Notes: generated by a model from the sequence alone, not told the origin. A DNA stretch of 32,162 bases from Oscillospiraceae bacterium (GCA_015066625.1 SVOC01000021.1:1-32162); one strand, 5' to 3'. Numbered from the stretch's first letter, positions 13,826-22,023 are shown. Numbers and translations: made by a program.

Positions 13826-14977
13826 TTATCCTTTCAAGTGTAATATCATACTGTTATAGCAGTCAACGGTTGCCGGATGAACGGGCAAATCCGCCGAAAC
13901 CAATTTTTTTACCGTGTACCGTGCAGTATAAAGTATTGCTTCTTCAAGGCTTGTCTGTGCAAGCTTACGCACAACGCCCACATCCGGATAGCTTCTGTCC
14001 GCAGAGATGAAATCCGCAATATATACCACCTTTTCAAGCAGGGTCATATCCGCCCTGCCCGTAGTGTGCCATCTTACGGCACCGAGAATTTCTTCGTCGT
14101 CGGTAATTCCCTCCGATTTCAGAAATGCCGCACCGGTTATCTGATGCCACACCTTGGGATTCACAAGTTCGAGCTTTGAAAGTGTTTCACCCGTTTTTTC
14201 AATCACCTCAAGATGCTCGTCAGCAGATGCGTTTTTCATAACGTCGTGAAGCAGACCTGCAAGCCTTGCCTTTTCAACATCCGCACCGTAACGCTCCGCA
14301 AGGGTTGCCGCACATTCGCTGACACATTCGCTGTGATTTATTCTGAATCCGTCAAGCTTTGAATAAAGAATTTTTCTGTATTCCGAAAGCCCGTCGTCAT
14401 AAAGATCATTTTCTTCGATATGCTGACGCACCTTTTCGTCGAGCAAATCCGTTTCACCCTCGCCTGCAACTATGCGGCGAAGCTGAGTTGAGCTGACTTC
14501 AAAAGGCTCAATGTCAAGAATAACAATTCTTTCTCTCTGCTCAGGTGTATATACCGAAAGGTCGGGCTCAAAGCCTTTTTCCCTTGAAGCGGCACATATG
14601 TGAGCAAGGGTCAGAATTTCTTCCCAGCAATACCACCGAGTGAAGGTTGCAAGCATATCCGAGCCGATTATAAAATAGAATTCATCATCGGGGTAAAGCG
14701 TTTTAAGCTCCCGAAGGGTTTCCACGGTATAGCTTTTATCGCCTCTGTCAAGCTCCATTGAGGAAATCTCATAAAAATCTCCTTCAAAGGCAAGGCGGCA
14801 CATCTGCATACGGTCATAGCCGCTTGCAAGCTTGCCCGGAATTTTATGAGGCGGAATACAGGACGGTATGATTATCATTCTGTCAAGCTCCAGAATTTCA
14901 GCCGCCTTTTCCGCCAGCCGTGTGTGACCTTTGTGGGGAGGATTGAAGGTGCCTCCGAAAATTCCGATTTTCATCAT
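13826..14977 (-). CDS. nadD: NadD-YqeK fusion: nicotinate-nucleotide adenylyltransferase plus HD hydrolase
   Basis: The 383-aa product has two enzymes in one chain. Residues 1 to about 200 are NadD, which makes deamido-NAD from NaMN and ATP: GIFGGTFNPPHKGH (about 5-18) is the nucleotidyltransferase motif and SSTQLRR (about 162-168) the C-terminal ATP-binding motif. Residues about 205-383 are a YqeK HD domain with His in NHSECV (about 214), HD in LLHDVMKNAS (about 242) and a distal Asp in VYIADFIS. YqeK proteins hydrolyse Ap4A symmetrically to ADP. In many Firmicutes nadD and yqeK are adjacent separate genes; here no stop separates them. The start overlaps the permease stop (ATGATGA context), indicating translational coupling. 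Confidence 0.94.
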   Translation of the reverse strand: MMKIGIFGGTFNPPHKGHTRLAEKAAEILELDRMIIIPSCIPPHKIPGKLASGYDRMQMCRLAFEGDFYEISSMELDRGDKSYTVETLRELKTLYPDDEFYFIIGSDMLATFTRWYCWEEILTLAHICAASREKGFEPDLSVYTPEQRERIVILDIEPFEVSSTQLRRIVAGEGETDLLDEKVRQHIEENDLYDDGLSEYRKILYSKLDGFRINHSECVSECAATLAERYGADVEKARLAGLLHDVMKNASADEHLEVIEKTGETLSKLELVNPKVWHQITGAAFLKSEGITDDEEILGAVRWHTTGRADMTLLEKVVYIADFISADRSYPDVGVVRKLAQTSLEEAILYTARYTVKKLVSADLPVHPATVDCYNSMILHLKG

Positions 14978-15861
14978 TTCAGGTTAACCTTTTTATGCAT
15001 AATGTAGGAAGTCAGGAAGAACATTCCCACATCAAGAATAATGAACACAAAAATGGGAGTTATCTTCATGCCTGCGTACTGACTTGTGACAATGTATCCG
15101 CTTTCAAGCAAGCCAAAGCTGAGTGTGTAATCGTCATTGAAAATCATAACGAAATTGACAACATCCGACATCTTGAATGCAACGGCGATAAACACAATTG
15201 CGGTTGCGATAAAGATGGGAATTGATGCAAGAAGAGAATGCTTCTGAAGAATTCTCACATGGGAAAGTGTGATTGCAAAATAAATAATGGATACGAAGCT
15301 GAGAATCATAACAAAAAACAGCACCGTAACATACACCGCGTAGGCAATAAGCTGAGTCATTGAGGGAAAGTCGCCCAGAAGACCCATAAGGCTTTCAACA
15401 AAGGATATTTTCTCCTCACCGATAACCACATCCGCAGTGTAGTTAAGCAGAAAGCCGCCTGTAAACATAAACACAATATAGCTGAGCACAAGCCAGCCTC
15501 CGTATACGATTACCTTTGAGCCCAGCAGCTGATTGCTGGAAACAGGCAAGGTAAAACTGAGATAACCCTGCGGTCCGAACAGTGACTTGAAGAAATCGTA
15601 AACAACAAAAAAGAAGGTTACGAAAATAAGCATAAACGAAACGATAATTGTAATTGCTATGGTTGCGTTATGAAGGCTTGAAACCTTTGAAAGTATTTCG
15701 GCGCTGAGGAAATCTCCTCTTTGAAGAAATACGCATACGCCGAACAAACCGAGAAGAAGAACAAGTGCGATATAAAACAGACTTATGACTCTTGCGCTTG
15801 CGAGAAAATCGTTTTTGAGAAGCATAAGAAACTTGCTTTTGGGCTTAGAAACTCCAGTCAA
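14974..15861 (-). CDS. ABC transporter permease (ABC-2 type)
   Basis: I choose TTG 15861, seven bases after AAGGAGGTG, over the upstream ATG (15954), which lacks a ribosome site. The product is 295 aa and overlaps the ATPase gene by 17 bp. Six hydrophobic segments are visible, including ISLFYIALVLLLGLFGVCVF near residues 30-50, IAITIIVSFMLIFVTFFFVVY, IVYGGWLVLSYIVFMFTGGFLL, two in the middle and one at the C-terminus. The short cytoplasmic motif GYLSFTLPVSSNQLLGSK is often seen in permeases paired with an ATPase of the YtrB/CcmA-like type. It should form an exporter with the ATPase directly upstream; the substrate is unknown. Its stop overlaps the nadD start. Confidence 0.88.
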   Translation of the reverse strand: MTGVSKPKSKFLMLLKNDFLASARVISLFYIALVLLLGLFGVCVFLQRGDFLSAEILSKVSSLHNATIAITIIVSFMLIFVTFFFVVYDFFKSLFGPQGYLSFTLPVSSNQLLGSKVIVYGGWLVLSYIVFMFTGGFLLNYTADVVIGEEKISFVESLMGLLGDFPSMTQLIAYAVYVTVLFFVMILSFVSIIYFAITLSHVRILQKHSLLASIPIFIATAIVFIAVAFKMSDVVNFVMIFNDDYTLSFGLLESGYIVTSQYAGMKITPIFVFIILDVGMFFLTSYIMHKKVNLK

Positions 15862-16552
15862 CGCTGAACACCTCCTTGAAAATATCGTTGATTGATTTGC
15901 CGCTGTCCGTAATATTGGCAACGGTATCCTGCATAAGCACGGTGCCTCTGCCAATCATAAGAATTGAATCGAATATCTCCTCAACATCCTGAATAAGATG
16001 GGTCGACATGAGAATTGTTGAGCCCTCGGGACGGTTTTTGAGAATTGTTGTGAGTATGAAATCTCTTGCCGCAGGGTCAACACCGCCCATAGGCTCATCA
16101 AGAATATAGAGCTTTGCGTTACGGCACATCACAAGTATGAGCTGCAGTTTTTCCTGCATACCCTTTGACATTGTTTTTGCCTTCTGCTTGTGGGGAAGCT
16201 GAAAAACATCAAGCATATGCATTGCCTTTGCTTTGTCAAAATCGTCATAGAAATCCGCAATGTAGTTAACGGCATCGTCAGCCGTCATCCAGCTTGCAAG
16301 ATATGTTTTTTCAGGCAGAAACGCAACCTGAGCCTTGCTGATTTTACCGGGCTTGTTGCCGTCAATAAGCACCTCACCCGTATAATCGTTGATAAGACCT
16401 GTAAGTATTTTTATGAGCGAAGTTTTACCGCTGCCGTTGGGACCCAGCAGACCGATAATCTGCCCCGCCTCAAAACCGAAGGATACATTTGAAAGCACCT
16501 TCTGACTGCCGTAAGACTTGCTGAGATTTTTCACGGAAATTATTTCAGACAT
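15845..16552 (-). CDS. ABC transporter ATP-binding protein
   Basis: The start ATG 16552 follows GGGAGGATAAA; the 31 extra codons to 16645 overlap the promoter. The product is 235 aa. Walker A GPNGSGKT is at 37-44, followed by a Q-loop-like region, the signature SKGMQEKL and Walker B LYILDEPMGGVD with the H-loop STHL. The signature is the SKGMQ variant usual in ABC-2-type drug, antibiotic or lipid exporters. It powers the permease encoded next and heads the operon that continues into nadD-yqeK, rsfS and leuS. A TATAAT at 16611-16616 (minus), with a weak -35 near 16634-16639, is the likely promoter. Confidence 0.93.
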   Translation of the reverse strand: MSEIISVKNLSKSYGSQKVLSNVSFGFEAGQIIGLLGPNGSGKTSLIKILTGLINDYTGEVLIDGNKPGKISKAQVAFLPEKTYLASWMTADDAVNYIADFYDDFDKAKAMHMLDVFQLPHKQKAKTMSKGMQEKLQLILVMCRNAKLYILDEPMGGVDPAARDFILTTILKNRPEGSTILMSTHLIQDVEEIFDSILMIGRGTVLMQDTVANITDSGKSINDIFKEVFSVDWSF

Positions 16553-16750
16553 TTTATCCTCCCGATACCGGATTTCACGCAAAACCGCATTAAAATCCAT
16601 AATTAGGTTTATTATAACACCTTTACATATAAAATAAAAGACCATTTTTACTATTTTTTAGTTATAAATTAAACAAATTGTAAACTGACAGGCGAAAGCA
16701 CCCCTATTCAACCGCCTTCTCGTTTCATTTCAGAAAATTTCAAAAAAGTA

Positions 16751-16779
16751 TTGACAGAAGCAAAATGTTATGATAATAT
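16751..16779 (+). promoter_or_regulatory. Promoter of the tRNA-Ser genes
   Basis: TTGACA (16751-16756), a 17-nt spacer and TAATAT (16774-16779), 15 bp before the first tRNA. Confidence 0.8.
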
Positions 16780-16794
16780 ATTAAAGCATTTTAC

Positions 16795-16885
<91 letters not shown>

Positions 16886-16925
16886 TTTAAAATTCAATTT
16901 CATTTATATATTAAGTTACTGATTT

Positions 16926-17016
16926 GGAGAAGTACTCAAGTTGGTGACGAGGCGCCCCTGCTAAGGGCGTAGGTCGGGAAACCGGCGCGGGAGTTCGAGT
17001 CTCCCCTTCTCCGCCA
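16926..17016 (+). tRNA. tRNA-Ser (anticodon GCT)
   Basis: A class II tRNA of 91 nt with CCA. The acceptor GGAGAAG (16926-16932) pairs with CTTCTCC (17006-17012). The loop CTGCTAA gives anticodon GCT (AGC/AGU serine codons). The long variable arm is TAGGTCGGGAAACCGGC. It lies 40 bp after tRNA-Ser(TGA) and is probably cotranscribed. Its 3' end is duplicated 205 bp downstream. Confidence 0.97.
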
Positions 17017-17018
17017 TA

Positions 17019-17056
17019 AACAGAACTGATGCATTTGCATTGGTTCTGTTTTTTGT
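17019..17056 (+). terminator. Terminator of the tRNA-Ser unit (first copy)
   Basis: AACAGAAC (17019-17026) pairs with GTTCTGTT (17043-17050), with an inner ATGCA/TGCAT pair, followed by TTTTG and TTTTG. An identical copy lies 205 bp further on at 17224-17261. Confidence 0.85.
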
Positions 17057-17223
17057 TTTGTGAACGACCGCGCCGGGAACCGGCGTGGGGCGAACCGCCG
17101 ATGCGCCGCCTGTGGCGGATACAGCGAGGCGGTGAGGTGAAGAAACAAGGAGCAATGCCGACGCTCCAAGGAAGGCAGTGCGACTATGTTTCTGAGGGGG
17201 AGAGTCTCCCCTTCTCCGCCATA

Positions 17224-17261
17224 AACAGAACTGATGCATTTGCATTGGTTCTGTTTTTTGT
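17224..17261 (+). terminator. Second copy of the tRNA-Ser terminator
   Basis: Identical hairpin and T-run to 17019-17056, part of the 64-bp direct repeat. It has no intact tRNA in front of it. Confidence 0.8.
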
Positions 17262-17280
17262 TTTGCTGAAAAATATGCGG

Positions 17281-17309
17281 AAAGACAGCCCGAAGGCTGT
17301 CTTTTTTTC
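17281..17309. terminator. Hairpin terminator at the acyltransferase 3' end
   Basis: AAAGACAGCC (17281-17290) pairs with GGCTGTCTTT (17295-17304) around CGAA. Strong T-run on the plus strand; on the minus strand TTTCCGCATATTTTT follows, so it also serves the acyltransferase gene, whose stop is at 17308. Confidence 0.75.
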
Positions 17310-18378
17310 ACATTATATACTTGTTTACAAAAGGAATCTTGCTCAATAACCACACAACAACAAAACTGATTGCAAACACAAGAACCGTGTTGCAGGGCAC
17401 CGAAAAAATCGGATTATAAAGCAGTGTGGTGAATCCCCATTCCTTGAATGCGATGTTAACGAAATCGTGGAAAAGATACATCCCGAAGCTGAGTGCGGAA
17501 AGCTTTGAAATTATCCTTACATACTTTCCCCTGTGGTTTATCTTTGACACTCCGTATTTGAAAGCCACAAACACAGCCACGGACTCAGCCCAGACATTAG
17601 GCATAAAATTCTGATAGAGAACAGTTGTTGCACTGCCTCTGTTCAGCGACCATATTGAAGTGCCGATTACGGTTGTCATTGCACCGACCGCACCCAGGAT
17701 ATAGATAAGCCGTCTGATTTTTACGGCAAGCTCCGTGCTGTTAAGGTAATAACCCAGCACAAAGTACCCCGAATAACCCACAACAACATTCATTCCCATA
17801 TCGTTGGTTATTTCCGTAACCGCAGGTGCAATGGGCTTTATGGCTTTGAGAAGCTTGACAACAGATGTGAATATCACCGCAAGAATAATAAAATATTCCG
17901 TCGTCTTTTTATCTGCGGTTATTTTACGCAACAGCGGAGTTGCAAGGTAAAGCGCAAAAATCGCATACATATACCAGAGATGATATCTGCCGCAGATAAA
18001 CTCTTTGAACCACACACCGAAGGTGTAACTGTCCTTAGCAGGGCTGATGAAACAGAGCACCAGCGAATAGCAGAACGACCAGAAGAAAAATGCCGCCGCA
18101 ATTCTTGAAATATTCTTTTTAAAGAGCTTTTTTACCGTCAGTTCCCTTGAATTATCAAGAAAAAAACTGCCCGAAATCATTATGAAAACGGGCACGCAGA
18201 ATCTGACAAGCCCGTCGTACACATTGAAAACCTGCCATTCAAAGGTATCAACCGACACCTTGTTCCAGCAGCTTGCCGCAACGTGAAGCACCATCATACA
18301 GAATATGCTGAAAATTCTCAGCTCATCTATCCATAATATTCTGGACGGAACTGTTTTATTTTTCGATACCGATTTCAT
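17308..18378 (-). CDS. Membrane acyltransferase (acyltransferase-3 family)
   Basis: The start ATG 18378 follows GGAGAG; the 22 codons further upstream lie inside the lipid kinase gene. The product is 356 aa with about ten hydrophobic segments. RILWIDELRIFSIFCMMVLHVAASCW (about 13-38) is the family opening, with the conserved His in the first membrane helix. GRYHLWYMYAIFALYLATPLLRK is the second family motif. Such enzymes O-acylate cell-surface glycans, lipids or peptidoglycan in the membrane (OatA/WecH type) using cytoplasmic acyl donors. No extracellular SGNH domain is attached. The gene overlaps the lipid kinase by 23 bp, so both are made from one transcript and could act on envelope lipids or glycolipids; the substrate is unknown. 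Confidence 0.88.
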   Translation of the reverse strand: MKSVSKNKTVPSRILWIDELRIFSIFCMMVLHVAASCWNKVSVDTFEWQVFNVYDGLVRFCVPVFIMISGSFFLDNSRELTVKKLFKKNISRIAAAFFFWSFCYSLVLCFISPAKDSYTFGVWFKEFICGRYHLWYMYAIFALYLATPLLRKITADKKTTEYFIILAVIFTSVVKLLKAIKPIAPAVTEITNDMGMNVVVGYSGYFVLGYYLNSTELAVKIRRLIYILGAVGAMTTVIGTSIWSLNRGSATTVLYQNFMPNVWAESVAVFVAFKYGVSKINHRGKYVRIISKLSALSFGMYLFHDFVNIAFKEWGFTTLLYNPIFSVPCNTVLVFAISFVVVWLLSKIPFVNKYIM

Positions 18379-19297
18379 CAGCACTCTCCATTTCGTGAAG
18401 CAGAGGCGGTCTGTACATATTGAATGCGTGTTTGCATATATCAAGCGTAACCTTGCTTACATCGCCTGCAAATTCACCGTCGATTGTCCAGGGGATTTTT
18501 GAGCCGTCGAGAGTTTCAATTTCAATATGTGTGCCCTGAACAAACCTGAGGCTTCTATGCTCAAATTTCTTTTTGAGAACACATTCCGCAAGCTCAGCCC
18601 ATCCTTTTACCGTGCCGGGGTTTTCGGCAAAAAGAACCTCAAACTTACCGTCATTAAGGCATACAACATCCTCGCTGAGATGGATGATTTTACCTACGGT
18701 GTATGAATTTGAAATTGAGCCGAAAATGAAATTGCCTTCGTATACCGTACCGTCAACCACACAGCGCATAGGCACGGGCTTTATATCCTTCACTTCCTTG
18801 GCAGCCTCGTAGAAATATGCGGTTCTGCCGATTCTGTTTTTCAGCTTCTGAGAAGTTGCATAGGAACACTTTGTGAATGCGCCGAAAGACGCAACATATG
18901 TAAAATATCTGCCGTTGAACATACCCAGGTCGCTGGGTCTTGAGGACTCTTTCATAATAAGCTGAGCCGCTTTTTCACCGTCTGAAGGAAGACCGAGGGT
19001 GTTTGCAAGGTCATTTGTTGTGCCTGCGGGAACAAAGCCGATTTCGGGCTTTTTGTCAAGAGTCATAATGCCGTTCATCATTTCACAGAAGGTGCCGTCG
19101 CCGCCTCTGCACACCACAAGGTCATAATCCTGACCGTATTTTTTTGCATACTCGGTTGCATCACCCGATTTTGTTGTATTCATAACGGTAACGCTGTATC
19201 CGTGAGCACTGAAAACCTCCAATGCTTCGGAAATTTCGTCATTGCGTTTGTTTCGTCCCGAACGGGGATTGATAATCATAAGAAGCTTCTTTTCCAT
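18356..19297 (-). CDS. Diacylglycerol/sphingosine-type lipid kinase (DagK/YegS family)
   Basis: The 313-aa product starts at ATG 19297 after AGGTGCGTA. INPRSGRNKRND (about 9-20) is the opening motif of the lipid kinase family, GGDGT (65-69) the nucleotide-binding loop, and VPAGTTNDLANTLGL (about 88-102) the next conserved element. The C-terminal beta-domain ends in ETLDGSKIPWTIDGEF, where the D-G-E triad is usual. These enzymes phosphorylate diacylglycerol or related lipids with ATP and recycle lipids released during envelope synthesis. It is soluble and membrane-associated. It is first in a two-gene operon with the acyltransferase. Confidence 0.93.
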   Translation of the reverse strand: MEKKLLMIINPRSGRNKRNDEISEALEVFSAHGYSVTVMNTTKSGDATEYAKKYGQDYDLVVCRGGDGTFCEMMNGIMTLDKKPEIGFVPAGTTNDLANTLGLPSDGEKAAQLIMKESSRPSDLGMFNGRYFTYVASFGAFTKCSYATSQKLKNRIGRTAYFYEAAKEVKDIKPVPMRCVVDGTVYEGNFIFGSISNSYTVGKIIHLSEDVVCLNDGKFEVLFAENPGTVKGWAELAECVLKKKFEHRSLRFVQGTHIEIETLDGSKIPWTIDGEFAGDVSKVTLDICKHAFNMYRPPLLHEMESADEIGIEK

Positions 19298-19337
19298 TAC
19301 GCACCTGCACTTTTGTTACATATTTTTCGTTTTTGTA

Positions 19338-19366
19338 ATTATAGCACCTAATTTCGCCTTTATCAA
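19338..19366 (-). promoter_or_regulatory. Promoter of the lipid kinase operon
   Basis: Minus-strand TTGATA (19361-19366), 17-nt spacer and TATAAT (19338-19343), about 40 bp before the ATG at 19297. Confidence 0.75.
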
Positions 19367-19445
19367 GACAGCAAATTTTTTTGGTTTGTTTTCAACAAAG
19401 ATGTTAAAAACTTTGATGAAAAGTGCACTGTTTTAACGGATTTTG

Positions 19446-19474
19446 TTGACACACGCTTTAAAAAGATATATAAT
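19446..19474 (+). promoter_or_regulatory. Consensus promoter of tRNA-Ala
   Basis: TTGACA (19446-19451), 17-nt spacer and TATAAT (19469-19474), both perfect, 13 bp before the tRNA. Confidence 0.9.
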
Positions 19475-19487
19475 TTTCTCTGCAAAC

Positions 19488-19563
19488 GGGCCTGTAGCTC
19501 AGTTGGGAGAGTGCTACATTCGCATTGTAGAAGTCGTGGGTTCGACTCCCATCAGGTCCACCA
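19488..19563 (+). tRNA. tRNA-Ala (anticodon CGC)
   Basis: A 76-nt tRNA with encoded CCA. The acceptor GGGCCTG pairs with CAGGTCC and includes the G3-U70 pair that identifies alanine tRNAs. The anticodon stem CTACA/TGTAG encloses TTCGCAT, giving CGC (GCG codons). D-arm and T-arm (TTCGACT) are regular. Confidence 0.97.
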
Positions 19564-19569
19564 TATTCC

Positions 19570-19602
19570 GCACGGGTGTATTTACGCCCGTGCATTCTTT
19601 TT
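19570..19602 (+). terminator. Terminator of tRNA-Ala
   Basis: GCACGGGTGTA (19570-19580) pairs with TACGCCCGTGC (19583-19593) with one G-T pair; ATTCTTTTT follows. The remaining ~150 bases to 19750 hold nothing I can support. Confidence 0.8.
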
Positions 19603-19750
19603 GCAACGGCTTTTTGAGAGAAGAAAAGCAAAAATTTCTATGAACCGATGTTTTTGCGAGCAAAAACGAGGATTTCAAAACCTTTATTTATCCGAAAATG
19701 AAATTTAAAACTGATGTGAATTTGTTCGACACGGTTTGAAAAAAGGCTCA

Positions 19751-19782
19751 AAAATGGGCAGACACGGCTTTGGTGTCTGCCC
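19751..19782 (-). terminator. Terminator downstream of the recombinase remnant
   Basis: The perfect stem GGGCAGACAC (19756-19765) with GTGTCTGCCC (19773-19782). On the minus strand ATTTTTGAGCCTTTTTT follows. It lies just after the recombinase stop at 19797. Confidence 0.75.
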
Positions 19783-19796
19783 AAACTGTTTTCTGT

Positions 19797-20480
19797 TTAA
19801 CAACATTTTTTGTATTTCATTCTCAATTCATCCCAGAAAGTTTCCCAATCTTTAATAGTTATTTCTATTCCGTCTGTTGATTCAATATCTTTTCTTAAGA
19901 ATACTTTTCCAATAATCATAGGATTATCCGATAAGTTGATTATATTATTCTCTGAAGTATCTGGGTTTGGAAGTTTTAAATAAAGTTTTATTCTCTTATC
20001 TCCGATTACTATTTTGTCAATGACTTTTGAAAGCATTAACTTTGTCTGCTCTATGCAATCTGATTCAATGAATCTGCTTTTAAAATCTTCAAGATTATCC
20101 TTAATTTGTTCTTTCGTTATAGGTGTATCGGAAAGTGTTTTATAGTTGTTTATGAATTCGTTTGCATTGGCTATTTCTTTTTCCAATATTTTTATTCTTT
20201 CGCATATTTTAGGACTATTATCGGATTCTGCAAGAGCATCCACAAGGATATCCAACATTCTGGCATTGGTTTCTCTTGTTTCTTTAGCTTTACGGTACTT
20301 TTCATCATCATAAAGCATTTTTCTTCTGTGTTCGTTAATGCTCACAGTAAGCTCATCCAATGCCTCATCAGTAAAAAACGCCTTGAATAATTCATCAATA
20401 ACAAAATTGTCTACATAAACGGTTTTTATTTCTTTAGATGTGCAACTGTGATTGTTGAATCTGTTATTGCAACGGTATAA
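19797..20480 (-). pseudogene. C-terminal remnant of a large serine recombinase
   Basis: Reading upstream from the stop at 19797, the frame is open past TTG 20360 to about 20480 and begins with YRCNNRFNNHSCTSKEIKTV. This is the end of the zinc-ribbon (recombinase) domain of large serine recombinases. A coiled-coil region follows (about 20180-20330), then the family-like tail IDKIVIGDKRIKLYLKL. The N-terminal resolvase catalytic domain with its serine and the first part of the DNA-binding domain are missing. At about 20480 the frame runs into an Rhs-type gene fragment. It cannot catalyse recombination. It probably marks the edge of a once-integrated element, with its own terminator preserved. 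Confidence 0.82.
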
Positions 20481-21463
20481 GTGTTTATATAAGCTGTTCC
20501 CGAAGAGCCAAGGGAGAAGCCCTCGTATGTCCAGTAATCTTCAACACCTATATTATTAACATATTGAATAGTTACAACAGGATATTTAGCAAGAATATTT
20601 CTCGATGAATAAAATGATGTTTTCTCTTTTATAGATTCATCTGAAGAAGCAAGCATAAGTCCAAAATTGTTTCCGCTTTCATACCAGTTCTTAACAATTT
20701 TGGTGATATCAAGATTATATTCAGCACTCATACCTTCAACAAAATTTGTATAATCAATAGGTTTAACAGTTGAGAGGTCTGAAATTGGCTGGTTTTTCCA
20801 CTTGATTGTATCAAAATCCCAATCAGAAGTACACTGATAAACGTTCAAATAAACATCTGTATTGCTGAAATTTCTTGCCCAGTTTTGAACAAGTTTAAGA
20901 TTAGCTTTTGTTACAACACTGCAATCAGGTAAATCGGGCAAATCATATTTTATATATGTTCTGAAAACATTATTTAACCGTCTGCCCACTTCAAGCTGAT
21001 AATCAAGGTCATAATTTATATTCGGATTGTCTTGGTTGACATGAATGTCGTGAACGGCTGAACGACCAAGATCTAATATGAATGTAGGGTCAATAACAAT
21101 AGGGAAATTTCTTTCATCGCTGTTAATCCATTCGGCATTTGCTTCAATAACAAGAGTATAGTCAGTTGTATTCTGAACAAGTTCCATTGTTACCAAATCC
21201 GAAGTTTCATTGTTGGCATCAAACATATATGGCGGAGCTATTGCCATGACTGCACTTTCTGATTCTGCGGTTTCATAGATATAAATACCTCCGCAATCAT
21301 CAACAACGGGATGATAATTTCCAAAATCAATTGAAAATTCATATCTGTAACGGTCTGATTTTTCCGGAACAACTATGCTTTCTTTAACCATTGAAGAAGA
21401 AGCTTCATATTCCAAATATGCATTATCAAATGCATCAGGATACGCTACTTCGTTGACATACAA
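20426..21463 (-). pseudogene. Rhs/wall-associated DNRLRE-domain protein fragment, both ends broken
   Basis: The frame encodes ~345 aa. APPYMFDANNETSDLV, EANAEWINSDERNFPIVIDPT and YQLEVGRRLNNVFRTYIKYDLPDLP are characteristic of the N-terminal part and DNRLRE module of Rhs/YD-repeat surface proteins of Clostridia. YWTYEGFSLGSSGTAYINTYT normally leads to thousands of bases of repeats; here it is replaced after about 20490 by a short unrelated tail (VAITDSTITVAHLKK) that is the recombinase gene read in another frame. The front also lacks a signal peptide and a credible start; the frame is open only to about 21510. The fragment therefore has a rearrangement junction at each end and is probably non-functional. 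Confidence 0.8.
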
Positions 21464-21488
21464 TGCAATTTCGATATTAAGCGGGATA

Positions 21489-21520
21489 CCCCCACAACAG
21501 TTTTTAGTCTGTTGCAGGGG
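21489..21520. terminator. Hairpin at the junction between the orphan ORF and the Rhs fragment
   Basis: CCCC plus CAACAG (21489-21500) pairs with CTGTTG plus GGGG (21509-21520), with a CA/CA interior mismatch. The T-run is only inside the loop, so termination is uncertain. It lies immediately downstream of the stop at 21521 on the minus strand. Confidence 0.4.
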
Positions 21521-21871
21521 TTATCTTTCCTCTCTACCGTGTTTGATATTTTTCTTTCGACTCGGAGTTGTTTTGTGCTGTGAGAGTCTTTGTGATACCG
21601 AACGGGAATCATCAGGTTCACCGAGGAAATAATTAATATCACGGATACTGTAGTTAAATCTTGAAGTGACAAGCTCTTTTCCGTTACTGCGAATTATCTG
21701 ACTGCTCTGTACTTCTTTATCGTAGCGAAGTTTAAGCTGTTCTTCACGAAGCTCGGCAGGGTCAAAATCGGTTGCACTTTCTTTCATTTCTTTGTACTCC
21801 GCAACGGCTTTTTCAATTTCTTCCGAATATTTCTGTTCTTGTTTTGAAATAACATCCAGTTTCTTTTCCAA
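21521..21871 (-). CDS. Unidentified coiled-coil ORF, probable mobile-element remnant
   Basis: The frame has only a TTG at 21871 and no clear ribosome site; it is open to about 21900, where a TGA stands. The ~116-aa product has a predicted coiled coil in the first third (EKKLDVISKQEQKYSEEIEKAVAEYKEMKE split across about 30 residues) and a basic tail (SRKKNIKHGREER). I do not recognise the family. The tail DSRSVSQRLSQHK resembles the C-terminal style of several ICE-encoded accessory proteins, but that is only an impression. Its location between an Rhs fragment and a hairpin-rich segment suggests it is the back end of a truncated mobile-element gene. Confidence 0.4.
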   Translation of the reverse strand: MEKKLDVISKQEQKYSEEIEKAVAEYKEMKESATDFDPAELREEQLKLRYDKEVQSSQIIRSNGKELVTSRFNYSIRDINYFLGEPDDSRSVSQRLSQHKTTPSRKKNIKHGREER

Positions 21872-22023
21872 AGCAGCAACATATAACTGCTTTTCTATTC
21901 ACCACAAATGAGCCGCAGTCATATATGTATTTGGTGGTAGAAACCACCCTTTACATATTAACTCTTGTATGTTGTTACTATTGTTTTATGCAACGAGTGG
22001 CTTTATGTTAAATACAGAATAAC

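Larger units (their letters stand above)
16997..17265 (+). repeat. 64-bp direct repeat of the tRNA-Ser 3' end plus terminator, flanking a GC-rich insert
   Basis: Bases 16997-17060 recur exactly at 17202-17265. Each copy contains the last 20 bases of the tRNA and the following hairpin terminator. The 141 bases between are clearly GC-richer, with local inverted repeats (for example CGCCTGTGGCGG), and contain no credible gene. The pattern fits either a tandem duplication or att-like ends around a tiny remnant at a tRNA integration site. Confidence 0.85.

Noticed and set aside
15862-15954. ATG start of the ABC-2 permease at 15954
   Set aside because: It lies deep in the ATPase gene without a ribosome site, while TTG 15861 follows AAGGAGGTG.
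16961-17353. Minus-strand frames across the tRNA-Ser genes (products containing MAEKGRLELP)
   Set aside because: They are antisense to tRNA and terminator sequence; such products are well-known artefacts of gene prediction over tRNA-Ser.
19443-19708. Two plus-strand frames over tRNA-Ala and its terminator
   Set aside because: They run straight through a perfect tRNA and terminator and have no ribosome site.
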